A stretch of 64,000 nt of DNA, taken from assembly GCF_009708035.1 (NCBI RefSeq), contig NZ_WMBQ01000001.1, positions 248,001 to 312,000 on the forward strand. The letters are read 5' to 3'. Positions within the stretch are counted from its first letter, which is position 1; every line of letters begins with the position of its first letter. The translations under genes and the position numbers were made by a program. The stretch is from Hyphomicrobium album. Its GTDB lineage: Bacteria > Pseudomonadota > Alphaproteobacteria > Rhizobiales > Hyphomicrobiaceae. Positions 1 through 8,708 of the stretch are shown here, one piece after another. A model generated the notes under the pieces. That model had not been told where the DNA came from. It saw only the letters and a list, made by a program, of their open reading frames with translations, and did not search any database.

Positions 1-1130
1 TCCATGTCGTCCTGGTCGGCCTCGGCGTGGTTCGTGTAGCAGACGTCGCAGCCCATCGGCAGCCCCATGAGCTTGCCGCAGAAGTGATCCTCGAGCCCGG
101 CGCGGATGATCTCCTTGCCGTTGTAGAGGTACTCAGGTCCGATGAAGCCGACGACCGAGTTGACGAGCAGCGGCTTGAAGGTGCGCGCCACCGCGTAGGC
201 GCGGGCTTCGAGCGTCTGCTGATCGACGCCGTGATGCGCTTCCGCCGAGAGCGCCGACCCCTGGCCGGTCTCGAAATACATGACGTTGTCGCCGACCGTG
301 CCGCGCTTGAGAGACAGCGCGGCCTCGCGGCCTTCCTGCAGCATGGCGAGCGTCACGCCGAACGAGGCATTGACCGCCTCGGTGCCGCCGATCGACTGGA
401 AGACGAGATCGACCGGTGCACCGCGCGCGATCGCCTCGATGGACGTGGTGACGTGTGTCAGGACGCAGCTTTGCGTCGGGATGTCGAAGCGGCGGATGAT
501 GTCGTCGAGCATGGCAATGAGATCGAGGATCGTCGCCACGTTGTCGCTCGCGGGATTGATGCCGATTACCGCATCGCCGCAGCCGAGCATCAGCCCGTCG
601 ACGATCGAGGCGGCGATGCCGCGCTTGTCGTCGGTCGGATGGTTGGGCTGCAGGCGCACGGCCATGCGCCCCCTAAGGCCGAGCGTGTCGCGAAAGCGGC
701 TGACGACCTCGACCTTGCGCGCCGCGAGGATCAGGTCCTGGTTGCGCATGATCTTCGATGTCGCCGCGGCCATCTCCGGCGTGATCCCCAGGGCGATTCG
801 GGCAAGCGCTTCGGTCGTGGCCGCCTCGGACAGGAGCCAGTCGCGGAAGGCGCCGACCGTCATGTGGGAGACAGACGCAAAGGCGCCGGCATCGTGCCCG
901 TCGATGATGAGGCGGCTGACGTCGTCGCTCTCGTAGGGGATGACCAACTCGCTGAGGAAGCACTTCAGCGGTACGTCGGCCAGCGCCATCTTGGCGGCCA
1001 CGTTCTCCTCGCCGCTCGTGGCCGCGACCCCGGCGAGCACGTCGCCCGAGCGTGGCGGGGTCGCCTTCGCCAGCAGCTCCTTCAAGTCGGCGAACCGGTA
1101 GTTCGCCTGCCGCCACGCCGCGCTGTACAA
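1..1130 (-). CDS. eutB: Ethanolamine ammonia-lyase large subunit, 5' part (runs off the left edge)
   Basis: Large subunit of the adenosylcobalamin-dependent lyase that splits ethanolamine into acetaldehyde and ammonia. The minus-strand frame reads continuously from position 1130 to the window edge and carries EutB landmarks: RSGDVLAGVAA near the N-terminus, GLMLGCGDAVIGINP, CVLTHVTT, FETGQGSALSAEAHHG and VVGFIGPEYLYNGKEIIRAGLEDHF, followed by MGLPMGCDVCYTNHAEAD. The start is inferred to be TTG at 1130 because a GGAGG lies 6 bases upstream and the translation then begins like the family (LYSAAWRQANYRFADLKELL). The C-terminus and the small-subunit gene eutC would lie beyond the left edge. It sits 74 bp downstream of a response-regulator gene on the same strand. 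Confidence 0.93.
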   Translation of the reverse strand, partial: MYSAAWRQANYRFADLKELLAKATPPRSGDVLAGVAATSGEENVAAKMALADVPLKCFLSELVIPYESDDVSRLIIDGHDAGAFASVSHMTVGAFRDWLLSEAATTEALARIALGITPEMAAATSKIMRNQDLILAARKVEVVSRFRDTLGLRGRMAVRLQPNHPTDDKRGIAASIVDGLMLGCGDAVIGINPASDNVATILDLIAMLDDIIRRFDIPTQSCVLTHVTTSIEAIARGAPVDLVFQSIGGTEAVNASFGVTLAMLQEGREAALSLKRGTVGDNVMYFETGQGSALSAEAHHGVDQQTLEARAYAVARTFKPLLVNSVVGFIGPEYLYNGKEIIRAGLEDHFCGKLMGLPMGCDVCYTNHAEADQDDM

Positions 1131-1204
1131 AGTGCGCCTCCGTCAGCGAATGCCGGCGTCAGCATAACACAATTCGGCTGTGGGGGTGTGCGCGCGGGCA
1201 GCGC

Positions 1205-1885
1205 CTAGATAAGCAGCATGGCCGCGAAGCCGCTGGCGACCTCGAGCTCGACGAAGAGAAAGGCGAGCGGGGCGCTGACGATCTTCTGCTCGACGGCAAT
1301 GCGGATGAGTTGCATCGGCGTGCGCGCGCTGAACTTGCCGCGCAGCGTCGAGCACGTCGTTGCGACGGTCTTGTAGGAGACGTTGATGAGGGCAGCGATC
1401 TCCGACATGCTCTTGCCCTTGGCGAGAAGGCGCAGGACCTCGCGCTCGCGGGACGACAGCACCACCGACTCTCCGGCGTTGCGCAGAAAAGCAATCTTCT
1501 GCGCCATGTCCAGAGGCAATGAGTGGCCGCCCGCGTAGACATCGCGGATTGCGGTGATGAAGCCTTGCGGGTCGTCGCTCTTGCTGAAGTACCCCTTGGC
1601 GCCACCCTCGATAGCCTGGGCGGCAAACATCGGATCGTCGTTCATGCTGAACATGAGGACCCGCGCCCGCGGGTCGCGGACCAGCAACCGGCGCGCTAGC
1701 TCGAAGCCGGAAATGTCGGGGAGGTTGATGTCGATGACCGCCACATCCGGCCGATGCGCCGCATACGCCTCCTGCGCGGAGGCCGCGTCGCGGGCCTCGA
1801 GCATGTGCATGTCGGTGGTCTCGGCCAGCAACGCGCGGCAGCCGGCCAGCACGATGGGGTGATCGTCGACGATAAGTACCTTCAT
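1205..1885 (-). CDS. NarL/FixJ-family response regulator
   Basis: Two-component transcriptional regulator of 226 aa. The receiver domain (about residues 1-120) has acidic residues D7/D8, a likely phospho-acceptor D52 in VAVIDINLP, and a conserved Lys in AKGYFSK. A LuxR-type helix-turn-helix follows (LSSREREVLRLLAKGKSMSEIAALI, about 145-200). Start chosen at the ATG giving MKVLIVDDHP; an in-frame upstream extension has no family counterpart. No histidine kinase lies nearby, so the cognate kinase is unknown. A good promoter sits just upstream. The gene is 74 bp before eutB on the same strand, so a role in eut expression is possible but only inferred from position. Confidence 0.9.
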   Translation of the reverse strand: MKVLIVDDHPIVLAGCRALLAETTDMHMLEARDAASAQEAYAAHRPDVAVIDINLPDISGFELARRLLVRDPRARVLMFSMNDDPMFAAQAIEGGAKGYFSKSDDPQGFITAIRDVYAGGHSLPLDMAQKIAFLRNAGESVVLSSREREVLRLLAKGKSMSEIAALINVSYKTVATTCSTLRGKFSARTPMQLIRIAVEQKIVSAPLAFLFVELEVASGFAAMLLI

Positions 1886-1927
1886 GAGTCCCGCTTCGGC
1901 TTCGTCCTGCCGCTGATATAATGTAAC

Positions 1928-1956
1928 AGATAGCAATGGGAACTTGGCCACGTCAA
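1928..1956 (-). promoter_or_regulatory. Putative sigma70-type promoter of the response-regulator gene
   Basis: On the minus strand a TTGACG (-35, 1951-1956) is followed after 17 bp by CTATCT (-10, 1928-1933). Transcription would start about 36 nt before the ATG at 1885. The match is by eye only. Confidence 0.45.
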
Positions 1957-2079
1957 ATTCGGGAAATGCCCGGCGCCGTCAGCTCACCCTCGGCGGGACG
2001 GCGCTCGCAATCGCCGCCGTCGCCTCGCCGACGCGGGCGGAGGTCTGGAGTTCGATCGTTGACGCGTGAGGAGGGACGG

Positions 2080-2769
2080 CTAGGGCGCCTGCGTGGCCGC
2101 AATTTGCGCGCGCTGCGGGCGCAGCAGCCGGTGCTTGCGCATGATCTTCGTCAGCAGCGCGCCGAGCGTGGCGGCGGCAGGGCCGTTCAGGTCCTCGCCG
2201 GGGCTCTCGATGAATGACATGCCGTGGTTGTGCGCCTCGCGGTAGCGCGCTCGCTCGACGACGGCGCCGGGGAGCAGGTTGAAATCGGCGACCTCGATAT
2301 AGGCGCGTGCCGCCTCCTCCTCGTTCTCGTCGAGGATGCGCGACAGGGCTATGTAGAGGCGAGATTTGGGAATGCCGGACGCCTTCAACTCGTAGAACAG
2401 CTCGACGGCCGGCTGCAGGTCATCGAAGCACGCCCCCGACGGCTGGACGATGAAGTGGGCGACGCTGGCGATCTCCATCGTCGCTGCCGGCGCGTTGCCG
2501 GGCGCATCGACGACGAGAAGGTCGACATCCGCCTCCCCCGCGATGGCGATTGCGGAGTCCACATTGCCGTGAGCCTCGACGGACAGCGGCGGAAAGACCT
2601 GATGCTTTTCCCGCAGGCGCTGCCAGCGCGTGGCGGTGCGCTGAACCGGATCGAGATCGGCGAGGGCCGTGCTGAGGCCGCGGCGAGCACCGACGGTAGC
2701 GAGCGCGCGGGCCAACGTGGATTTTCCCACGCCGCCCTTGCGGCTTACGAACGCAACAACGACTGTCAT
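2080..2769 (-). CDS. ParA-family (MinD/ParA/Soj) ATPase, orphan
   Basis: Protein of 229 aa with the deviant Walker A motif KGGVGKST at residues 11-18 and a Walker B-like strand VDLLVVDAPG, which place it in the ParA/MinD P-loop family. It is short, has no N-terminal DNA-binding domain and no adjacent parB, so it is not a chromosomal ParAB pair. Such stand-alone ParA proteins position cargo or act in plasmid-type or VirC1-like processes; which applies here is unknown. It lies 114 bp downstream of the RND pump on the same strand. Confidence 0.85.
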   Translation of the reverse strand: MTVVVAFVSRKGGVGKSTLARALATVGARRGLSTALADLDPVQRTATRWQRLREKHQVFPPLSVEAHGNVDSAIAIAGEADVDLLVVDAPGNAPAATMEIASVAHFIVQPSGACFDDLQPAVELFYELKASGIPKSRLYIALSRILDENEEEAARAYIEVADFNLLPGAVVERARYREAHNHGMSFIESPGEDLNGPAAATLGALLTKIMRKHRLLRPQRAQIAATQAP

Positions 2770-2883
2770 TGGCGACGACGCCCGGATGTTCTGTTCTGCC
2801 CGCTACTCAACCGCTTATGGTTAAAAAGCGGCAGTTTGGCGGCCACAACTTCCCGGGGCGCGTAAAAGCGGGCATGGCGATCG

Positions 2884-5800
2884 TCAGTATGCCTCGCGGA
2901 CCTTCCCTTCGGTCGCGTCACCGGCGACGAGGCGCTCCAGCGGCTTCCTGCCGAGCAGAAGAAACAGCGTCGGCGTGAGGAAGGCATCGAGCAGGGTGGC
3001 GGAGATGAGCCCGCCGAAGATCGTCACCGCCACGGGGTGCAGGATTTCCTTGCCGGGCTCCTCGGCTCCGATCAGTAACGGCACCAGGGCGATGCCGGCG
3101 GCGAGCGCGGTCATCAACACCGGGCGCAGGCGCTCGAGCGTGCCGCGCACGACCATCGGCCGTCCGAAACTCTCACCCTCGAGCAGCACGAGGTTGATGT
3201 AGTGGCTGATCTTGAGGATGCCGTTGCGCGTCGCGATGCCGGCGAGCGTGATGAACCCGAGGGCGCTGGCGACCGAGAACGGCTGCCCGGCGATCCACAG
3301 GGCGGCGACCGCACCGATGAGCGCCAGCGGAACGTTGCCCATGATGATGAGGGCAAGCACGCTCGATCGGTAGCGCGTGTACAACACGACGAAGATGAGC
3401 GCGAGCGACATGGCCGACAGTGCACCGATCAGGCGTGATGCTTCCTCCTGCGCCTGGAACTGCCCTTCGAGGCTGGCGAAGTATCCCTGCGGCAGTGGAG
3501 TGGCGGCAATCGCGGCGCGGATATCGGCAACGATGCGCGCCATGTCCGAGCCGTCGGTATTGGCGAATACCGCGATGCGCCGGCGGCCGTTCTCGCGCTG
3601 GATCTGGTTGGGCCCGTCGGTCTCGAGGATCTCGGCGACGGTGCCGAGGGGGATTCGGCCCGCCGGGCTTTCGATGAGCATGTCGCCGAGCGCGCGCGTG
3701 CTGCGGTCGGCGTCGCTGAGACGCACGACGACATCAAAACGCTTCTGTCCGTCGACGATCTGCGATACCACCTTCCCGTTCGACAGGGCCTCGAGCGCCT
3801 CGGTCACCTTGTTGGGATTGAGCCCGTAGAGCGCCGCCTTGGCGTAGTCGACGCGCACCTGCATCTGCGGGATGCGCACCTGCTTCTCCGTTTGCAGGTC
3901 GACGACGCCGGGTATGCGTTTCAGGCGCGTCTCGAAGTCGGCCGCTAATCCGCGCAGCGTGTCGTAGTCGTCCCCATAGATCTTCAGCGCGATCTGCGCG
4001 CGCACGCCCGACAGCATGTGGTCGAGGCGGTGGGCGATCGGCTGGCCGACAGTAATGCTCGCCGGCAGCGCGGCGAGGCGCCCGCGGATATCGGCCAGGA
4101 CGGCCTCGCGGCTGCGCCCCGAGGGGCGCAGGTCGACGTCAAGCTCGCTGTTGTGGACGCCCTCCGCGTGCTCGTCGAGCTCGGCGCGACCCGTGCGGCG
4201 CCCGACCGAGCGCACCTCGGGCACTTGCGCGACGATCTCCTCGGCGAGGCGGCCGATGCGGTTCGACTCTGCCAGGCTAATGCCCGGCTGCAGCACGACG
4301 CTGACCAGCACCGTCCCCTCGTTGAACGTGGGGAGGAACGCGCGCGGCAACGCAAAGGCCGCGACGACCGCCATCGCGGTGGCGATCGCCGGCACAGCGA
4401 TGACCATGCCTGGCCGGGCAAAGCACCAGTCGAGACCCGCCGCTTGCCAGCGCTTCAGGACGCGCACGAGGGCGCTGTCGTGCTCGGCGAGCGAGCGCAT
4501 ACGCGGCAACAGCCAGTAGCAGAGAACCGGCGTGAGCGTCATCGAGACGACGAGGCTTGCCAGGATCGAGACGATGAAGGCGACGCCGAGCGGTGCGAAC
4601 AGCCGCCCCTCGATGCCTGAGAGTGCGAACACCGGCAGGAAGACGAGCACGATGATGATGGTGGCGTAGACGATGCCCGAGCGCACCTCCATGGCCGCGG
4701 CGGCGATGACCTCCAAGGTGCTGCGCCGGTCGCCATCGCCGGCGGCGCGGTGCAGGCCGAGACGCCGGTAGATGTTCTCCACGTCGACGACGGCATCGTC
4801 GACCAGCGCGCCGATGGCAATGGCGAGGCCGCCGAGCGTCATTGTGTTGATCGACATGCCCATCGCCTGGAAGACGATGAGGGTGGTGAGCACGGAGAGG
4901 GGAATGGCGACAAGCGAGATGAAGGTCGTCTGCCAGTTGAGCAGGAAGATGAAGAGAACGATCGCCACGCAGATCAGCGCCTCGATGAGCACCCGCAACA
5001 GATTATCGATCGACATTTCGATGAAGGTCGCCTGGCGGAACTGGATGGCGCTCGCATCGACGCCCTCGGGCATCATCTTCTGGAGGGCCGGCAGCATCGC
5101 CTCGATCTGCCGCGTGATGGTCACCGTGTCGGCGTTGGGCTGCTTCTGCACCGCCAGGATCACGCCCGGCTTGCCGTTGAAGCCGGCCTCGCCGCGCTTC
5201 GTGCGCGGGGCGAAATCGATATTCGCGACTTGACTGAGGGCAACGACGTGTCCCTCGCGATAGGCGACGACGAGGTTGCGCAGATCCTCGATACGCGTGG
5301 TGCGCCCGATGTTGCGGATGAGTACCTCGCGCGACTTGAGGTCGACGAAACCGCCGCCCGTATTGGTACCGAACTGCTTCAGCGCGTTCTCGATGGCCTC
5401 GAAGTTGACGTCGAGGCTCGCCATGCGTCGCGGGTCGGGAACGATGCGGTACTGGCGCACCTCGCCGCCGATGGGGATCACCTGCGCCACGCCTGGCACC
5501 GTGAGGAGCTGGGGCCGCACGGTGAAGTCGGCGAGCTCACGCAGCGCCATGGGATCGACCGTGGTGCTCGACATGGCGATCAGCATGATCTCGCCCATGA
5601 CCGACGAGATGGGGCCCATCTGCGCGGCGACGTTGCTGGGCAGCTGCTCGCGCACGAGCTGCAGCCGCTCGGCCACCTGCTGGCGGGCGCGGTAGATGTC
5701 GACCGACCAGTCGAACTCGACGTAGACGATCGACAGGCCGACGCCGGAGACGGAGCGGACGCGGCTGACGCCGGGCATGCCGTTCATCGCCGTCTCGATC

Positions 5801-6003
5801 GGGTAGGTGACGAGCAGCTCGACCTCCTCCGGCGCCAGCCCCTCGGCTTCCGCAATGAGGGTGACGGTCGGCCGGTTGAGGTCGGGGAATACGTCGACCG
5901 GCAACTCGCGCAAGGTCAGGAGGCCGTAGAGAGCCAGCGCCAAGGCGCCGACCAGGACAAAAAGGCGGTGCGTGAGACTGGCCCGGATGATCGCGTCGAA
6001 CAT
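2884..6003 (-). CDS. Heavy-metal efflux RND transporter (CzcA/CusA family)
   Basis: Inner-membrane proton-driven pump, 1039 aa, typical RND length. The start MFDAIIRASLTHRLFVLV matches the family; the upstream extension was discarded. Visible features: first TM helix (about 12-30), the family phrase ELPVDVFPDLNRPTVTL, two large periplasmic loops, and TM4 motif GALVDDAVVDVENIYRRL carrying the acidic proton-relay and heavy-metal signature residues. The DDAVVDVEN form differs from classical CusA (Cu/Ag) and CzcA (Co/Zn/Cd) signatures, so the metal is not assigned. It starts 7 bp after the membrane-fusion gene stop, so the two are co-transcribed. No outer-membrane channel gene is present nearby. 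Confidence 0.93.
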   Translation of the reverse strand: MFDAIIRASLTHRLFVLVGALALALYGLLTLRELPVDVFPDLNRPTVTLIAEAEGLAPEEVELLVTYPIETAMNGMPGVSRVRSVSGVGLSIVYVEFDWSVDIYRARQQVAERLQLVREQLPSNVAAQMGPISSVMGEIMLIAMSSTTVDPMALRELADFTVRPQLLTVPGVAQVIPIGGEVRQYRIVPDPRRMASLDVNFEAIENALKQFGTNTGGGFVDLKSREVLIRNIGRTTRIEDLRNLVVAYREGHVVALSQVANIDFAPRTKRGEAGFNGKPGVILAVQKQPNADTVTITRQIEAMLPALQKMMPEGVDASAIQFRQATFIEMSIDNLLRVLIEALICVAIVLFIFLLNWQTTFISLVAIPLSVLTTLIVFQAMGMSINTMTLGGLAIAIGALVDDAVVDVENIYRRLGLHRAAGDGDRRSTLEVIAAAAMEVRSGIVYATIIIVLVFLPVFALSGIEGRLFAPLGVAFIVSILASLVVSMTLTPVLCYWLLPRMRSLAEHDSALVRVLKRWQAAGLDWCFARPGMVIAVPAIATAMAVVAAFALPRAFLPTFNEGTVLVSVVLQPGISLAESNRIGRLAEEIVAQVPEVRSVGRRTGRAELDEHAEGVHNSELDVDLRPSGRSREAVLADIRGRLAALPASITVGQPIAHRLDHMLSGVRAQIALKIYGDDYDTLRGLAADFETRLKRIPGVVDLQTEKQVRIPQMQVRVDYAKAALYGLNPNKVTEALEALSNGKVVSQIVDGQKRFDVVVRLSDADRSTRALGDMLIESPAGRIPLGTVAEILETDGPNQIQRENGRRRIAVFANTDGSDMARIVADIRAAIAATPLPQGYFASLEGQFQAQEEASRLIGALSAMSLALIFVVLYTRYRSSVLALIIMGNVPLALIGAVAALWIAGQPFSVASALGFITLAGIATRNGILKISHYINLVLLEGESFGRPMVVRGTLERLRPVLMTALAAGIALVPLLIGAEEPGKEILHPVAVTIFGGLISATLLDAFLTPTLFLLLGRKPLERLVAGDATEGKVREAY

Positions 6004-6010
6004 GATGGCC

Positions 6011-7663
6011 TCACCGCACCTGGTTGATAAGTTCAGCGCCGTCGACGACGATCCGGCTACCGGCCGGGACGCCGCCGACCAGCAGCACGTTGACGCCGTC
6101 GAGTGGCGCCACACGCACCGGCATCGGCCGGAACAGCTGCGGGGATTCCTTCACCCAGACGCGTGGCAGGCCTTCGGAGCCGCGCACCACGGCATCGCCC
6201 GGCACCACGATCCCCTCCATCAGATCGCCCTGCTGGACGAAGACCTTGACGGCCGAGCCGATGATCAGTCCCTCGTGCTGCTCCTCGACTTTGAACTGCA
6301 TCGGTTGCGTCTGCTGGCGCAGCGATGGCGCCCGCCCGATGTAGGACAACTTGATCGAGTGGCCGTCGGGGTCGGAGGCATAGGCCGCGGTGATGTTCGG
6401 CGCGCCATGCTCGGTGCCGCTGATGGCCTCGATCCACAACCGGTGCGGATCGACGATCTCGAACAGGGTGTCGCGCGTGGTGACCACCTGGCCGGCGCGC
6501 ACGTTTGCCACCGAGATGATGCCGGCGACGGGAGCCTTGAGGGGGATGCGCTCGACGTCCTTCAGCGCCAGCACGCGCTGCTGCTCGCGCAGCGCCTCCA
6601 TCTCGGCGCGCGTGTCCTCGATGTCCTTTTGCGCGACGACGCTGGCGATGCGCGTGAGGCGCGCCAGCTTCTGCTCGGCAATCTTCAGCTTACCCGCCAC
6701 CTCGGCGGTGAGCTGCTGCATGGTGCCGAGGTCGGCGATGGGGATATTGGGCGACAGGTAAGCGAGCACCTCGCCGGCCTCGACGTGCTGCCCGACGTTG
6801 GAGATGCCGCGCTCGGCGAGCTCGATGCGTCCATCCATCGGCGCCTGCACTTGGCCGAACGACGAGGGATCGGGCACGACCGTACCGATCAGCTCGCGGC
6901 TTTGCCGGACCGATTGCGGCGTACCCAACTGGGTGCGGACGCGCAGGAGGCGCTGGGTCGACTTCGGCAGCAGCACGTCTCCGTCGGGCAGCCGGCGCGG
7001 CGTGGCCGCGGCCACCTGAGGCGAGACCGGCGCCTCATCCTGGGCATGATCGTCGCCCTCGTGCGCGCGCACGTCATCGATACCGGCGGCGAGCGCAGCG
7101 GTAGCGATCAGAGCGATCGCCAAGGCTCGGCGTGGACGCACGACCATCGCGACGACGAACCCGAGCAGGGCGGCGATGCCGGCGATGATCCAGGCCGGCC
7201 CGGCCGACAAGAGCGCCTGCCACCCGGCGTCCGTCTGCGGCGGGGCTTCGCCCGCGTGGGCGACGACCAGATCACCCGCCAGATCGGATTTTAGGTCGCC
7301 GGCGGTTACTGCAAACTTGAGCTTCTTGGTGCCGGGCTCGTCCGCCCAAGGCGCGGGCAGCTCGTATGTCCCATCGGCTTTGGCCGTGGCGGTTCCCGCG
7401 GGAATGCCGTCGGCGGTCACCTGGATCGTCGCGCCGTCGATCGGCGCGTTCGTCGCCGGTTGGTCGAGATAGATCCGCAGCTTGCGGTCGGCAATCTCGG
7501 CCACGAGCTCGAGGTTCGCATCGGCGATCTCGAGCTGCGGCGCGGCGCTGACGCCGACCATAGGAGCGGAGTCTTCGGCATGATCGTGGTCGTCTCCCCC
7601 GTGAGCCGCCGCGGCGGTCAAGGTGAGGAGCAGGCAAAGGGCAGTGGCAACAAAGCGTGGCAT
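6011..7663 (-). CDS. Efflux RND periplasmic adaptor (membrane fusion protein) with long metal-binding N-terminal extension
   Basis: CusB/CzcB-type adaptor, 550 aa. Residues 1-20 form a signal peptide, followed by a His/Asp cluster (AHGGDDHDHAED). A beta-rich module (about 40-150) precedes one or two hydrophobic segments (about 155-195, split by an RPRR loop) and a second His/Asp cluster (RAHEGDDHAQDE). Only then comes a canonical adaptor: barrel-sandwich hybrid and hairpin (about 230-370, with APMDGRIEL and KAPVAGIISV) and the C-terminal beta-barrel ending GAELINQVR. The extra first ~200 residues are unusual for a simple adaptor. Operonic with the pump 7 bp downstream. Confidence 0.9.
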   Translation of the reverse strand: MPRFVATALCLLLTLTAAAAHGGDDHDHAEDSAPMVGVSAAPQLEIADANLELVAEIADRKLRIYLDQPATNAPIDGATIQVTADGIPAGTATAKADGTYELPAPWADEPGTKKLKFAVTAGDLKSDLAGDLVVAHAGEAPPQTDAGWQALLSAGPAWIIAGIAALLGFVVAMVVRPRRALAIALIATAALAAGIDDVRAHEGDDHAQDEAPVSPQVAAATPRRLPDGDVLLPKSTQRLLRVRTQLGTPQSVRQSRELIGTVVPDPSSFGQVQAPMDGRIELAERGISNVGQHVEAGEVLAYLSPNIPIADLGTMQQLTAEVAGKLKIAEQKLARLTRIASVVAQKDIEDTRAEMEALREQQRVLALKDVERIPLKAPVAGIISVANVRAGQVVTTRDTLFEIVDPHRLWIEAISGTEHGAPNITAAYASDPDGHSIKLSYIGRAPSLRQQTQPMQFKVEEQHEGLIIGSAVKVFVQQGDLMEGIVVPGDAVVRGSEGLPRVWVKESPQLFRPMPVRVAPLDGVNVLLVGGVPAGSRIVVDGAELINQVR

Positions 7664-7814
7664 GGCGGCTGTCCCGAAGCTGGATAAGCGTCGTGGTCAG
7701 CGCGGCGAGCGTGCCTCAGGGATTATGGGGCTACGGAGTGCGTGCGGAGACGCAACTCCGGGTGCTTGCCGGCGCTGAGCGTCGAGGGCATCCCGCTCGT
7801 GCGAGATGCTCGCG

Positions 7815-8225
7815 TCAGGCCGTCATACGTGGCGGACGAAGCGGGGGATGCGAAAGCTGGCCATAGCGCAAGGCGCCGTTGCGCTCGAGGCGCAGTTGGC
7901 CGGGGACCGACGCGGCAGGGGCAACCGCCGCCGTGGCGAGGATGGCCGTCGCCGCGCAACAATGGGCATGCACGTGCGTGCAGCCCTGATCTGAACTCGG
8001 CTGTTGCGTGTCGCCGTGGTCGTGCGCGTCGGCCTGCTCCGTGAGGGCATCGGCGTCATGCATGTGCGCATGTACGAACGCGTGCGCCTCGGCGAACTGC
8101 GGCGCATGCAGGATCGGCAGCTCGGCACCGCCGAGCATCGCCACGGCGAACAGCGCCGCAATCATGATGTGCTTCACGATCGTCTTCACGGTGCGCAGCA
8201 AAGCCGGGCAGCTGGGTCTCGTCAA
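7815..8225 (-). CDS. Small His-rich exported protein, putative metal binding
   Basis: Up to 136 aa. A hydrophobic segment (MIAALFAVAMLGG) is followed by a histidine-dense stretch (EAHAFVHAHMHDADA, DAHDHGD) and a cysteine/histidine motif CTHVHAHCC, then a second hydrophobic stretch. This pattern suggests a periplasmic or membrane metal chaperone or sensor for the adjacent efflux operon 151 bp downstream on the same strand. The start is uncertain: TTG at 8225 gives the longest form, GTG at 8189 and ATG at 8165 are alternatives. No named family was recognised. Confidence 0.6.
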   Translation of the reverse strand: MTRPSCPALLRTVKTIVKHIMIAALFAVAMLGGAELPILHAPQFAEAHAFVHAHMHDADALTEQADAHDHGDTQQPSSDQGCTHVHAHCCAATAILATAAVAPAASVPGQLRLERNGALRYGQLSHPPLRPPRMTA

Positions 8226-8280
8226 GTCGCGATGTCCAATGGCGAAAAAATACCGCGCGGGCAGCCCGCGGCGTCACAAT

Positions 8281-8309
8281 TTGACTGTGACAGTATAGTT
8301 AGCATTTAT
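8281..8309 (+). promoter_or_regulatory. Putative promoter of the PepSY-like gene
   Basis: TTGACT at 8281-8286, a 17-bp spacer, then ATTTAT at 8304-8309, about 60 bp before the ATG at 8370. Local AT content is higher than the surroundings. By-eye match. Confidence 0.4.
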
Positions 8310-8369
8310 GCCTTTCCGCCACGCCCCAATGGATGATGTGGCGCGGCGATTCTGTCTGTGGAGGACCCA

Positions 8370-8657
8370 ATGAAGTTTGAAGGCTTGCTCAAGTCGGTGC
8401 TCGTGACGCTTGCTGCGACGGCGGTCTCAGGCGCGGCGCTGGCGCACGGTTTCGACGACTGCACCAAGGAAGCAAAAGAGAAGTGGAAGCCGCAGGCCGA
8501 AGCCGAGGCTGCGGCTACCGCCGCGGGCTACACGGTCACGAAGTCGAAGGTTGAGGGCTCCTGCTACGAGGTCTACGCCAAGGACAAGGACGGCAAGAAG
8601 TTCGAGCTGTTCTACAACCCGGTCGATCTGCAGCTCGTGAAGAAGCACGACGACTGA
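8370..8657 (+). CDS. Exported PepSY-like domain protein
   Basis: Small secreted protein of 95 aa. The start is the ATG preceded by GGAGG with 6-base spacing. A signal peptide (about residues 1-25, ending SGAALA) precedes a mature domain with two cysteines (DDCTKEAKEKW, GSCYEVYAKD) that could form a disulfide. The layout of helix (AEAAATAAGYTV) and strands ending in KFELFYNPVDLQLV matches PepSY-type domains, which bind peptidases or ligands in the periplasm. Convergent with the peroxiredoxin gene. Confidence 0.75.
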   Translation: MKFEGLLKSVLVTLAATAVSGAALAHGFDDCTKEAKEKWKPQAEAEAAATAAGYTVTKSKVEGSCYEVYAKDKDGKKFELFYNPVDLQLVKKHDD

Positions 8658-8675
8658 TCGCGTCCTCCGTCGGTG

Positions 8676-8704
8676 CTCGCCCAGTGCAATTCGTGCTGGG
8701 CGAG
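8676..8704. terminator. Hairpin between convergent genes, likely bidirectional terminator
   Basis: CTCGCCCAG (8676-8684) pairs perfectly with CTGGGCGAG (8696-8704) around an 11-nt loop, between two converging stop codons. No clear T-tract follows on either strand. Confidence 0.4.
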
Positions 8705-8708
8705 GCCG

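Noticed and set aside
27-1208. Plus-strand frame of 393 codons at the left edge
   Set aside because: Lies antisense to eutB, whose protein motifs are unmistakable on the minus strand.
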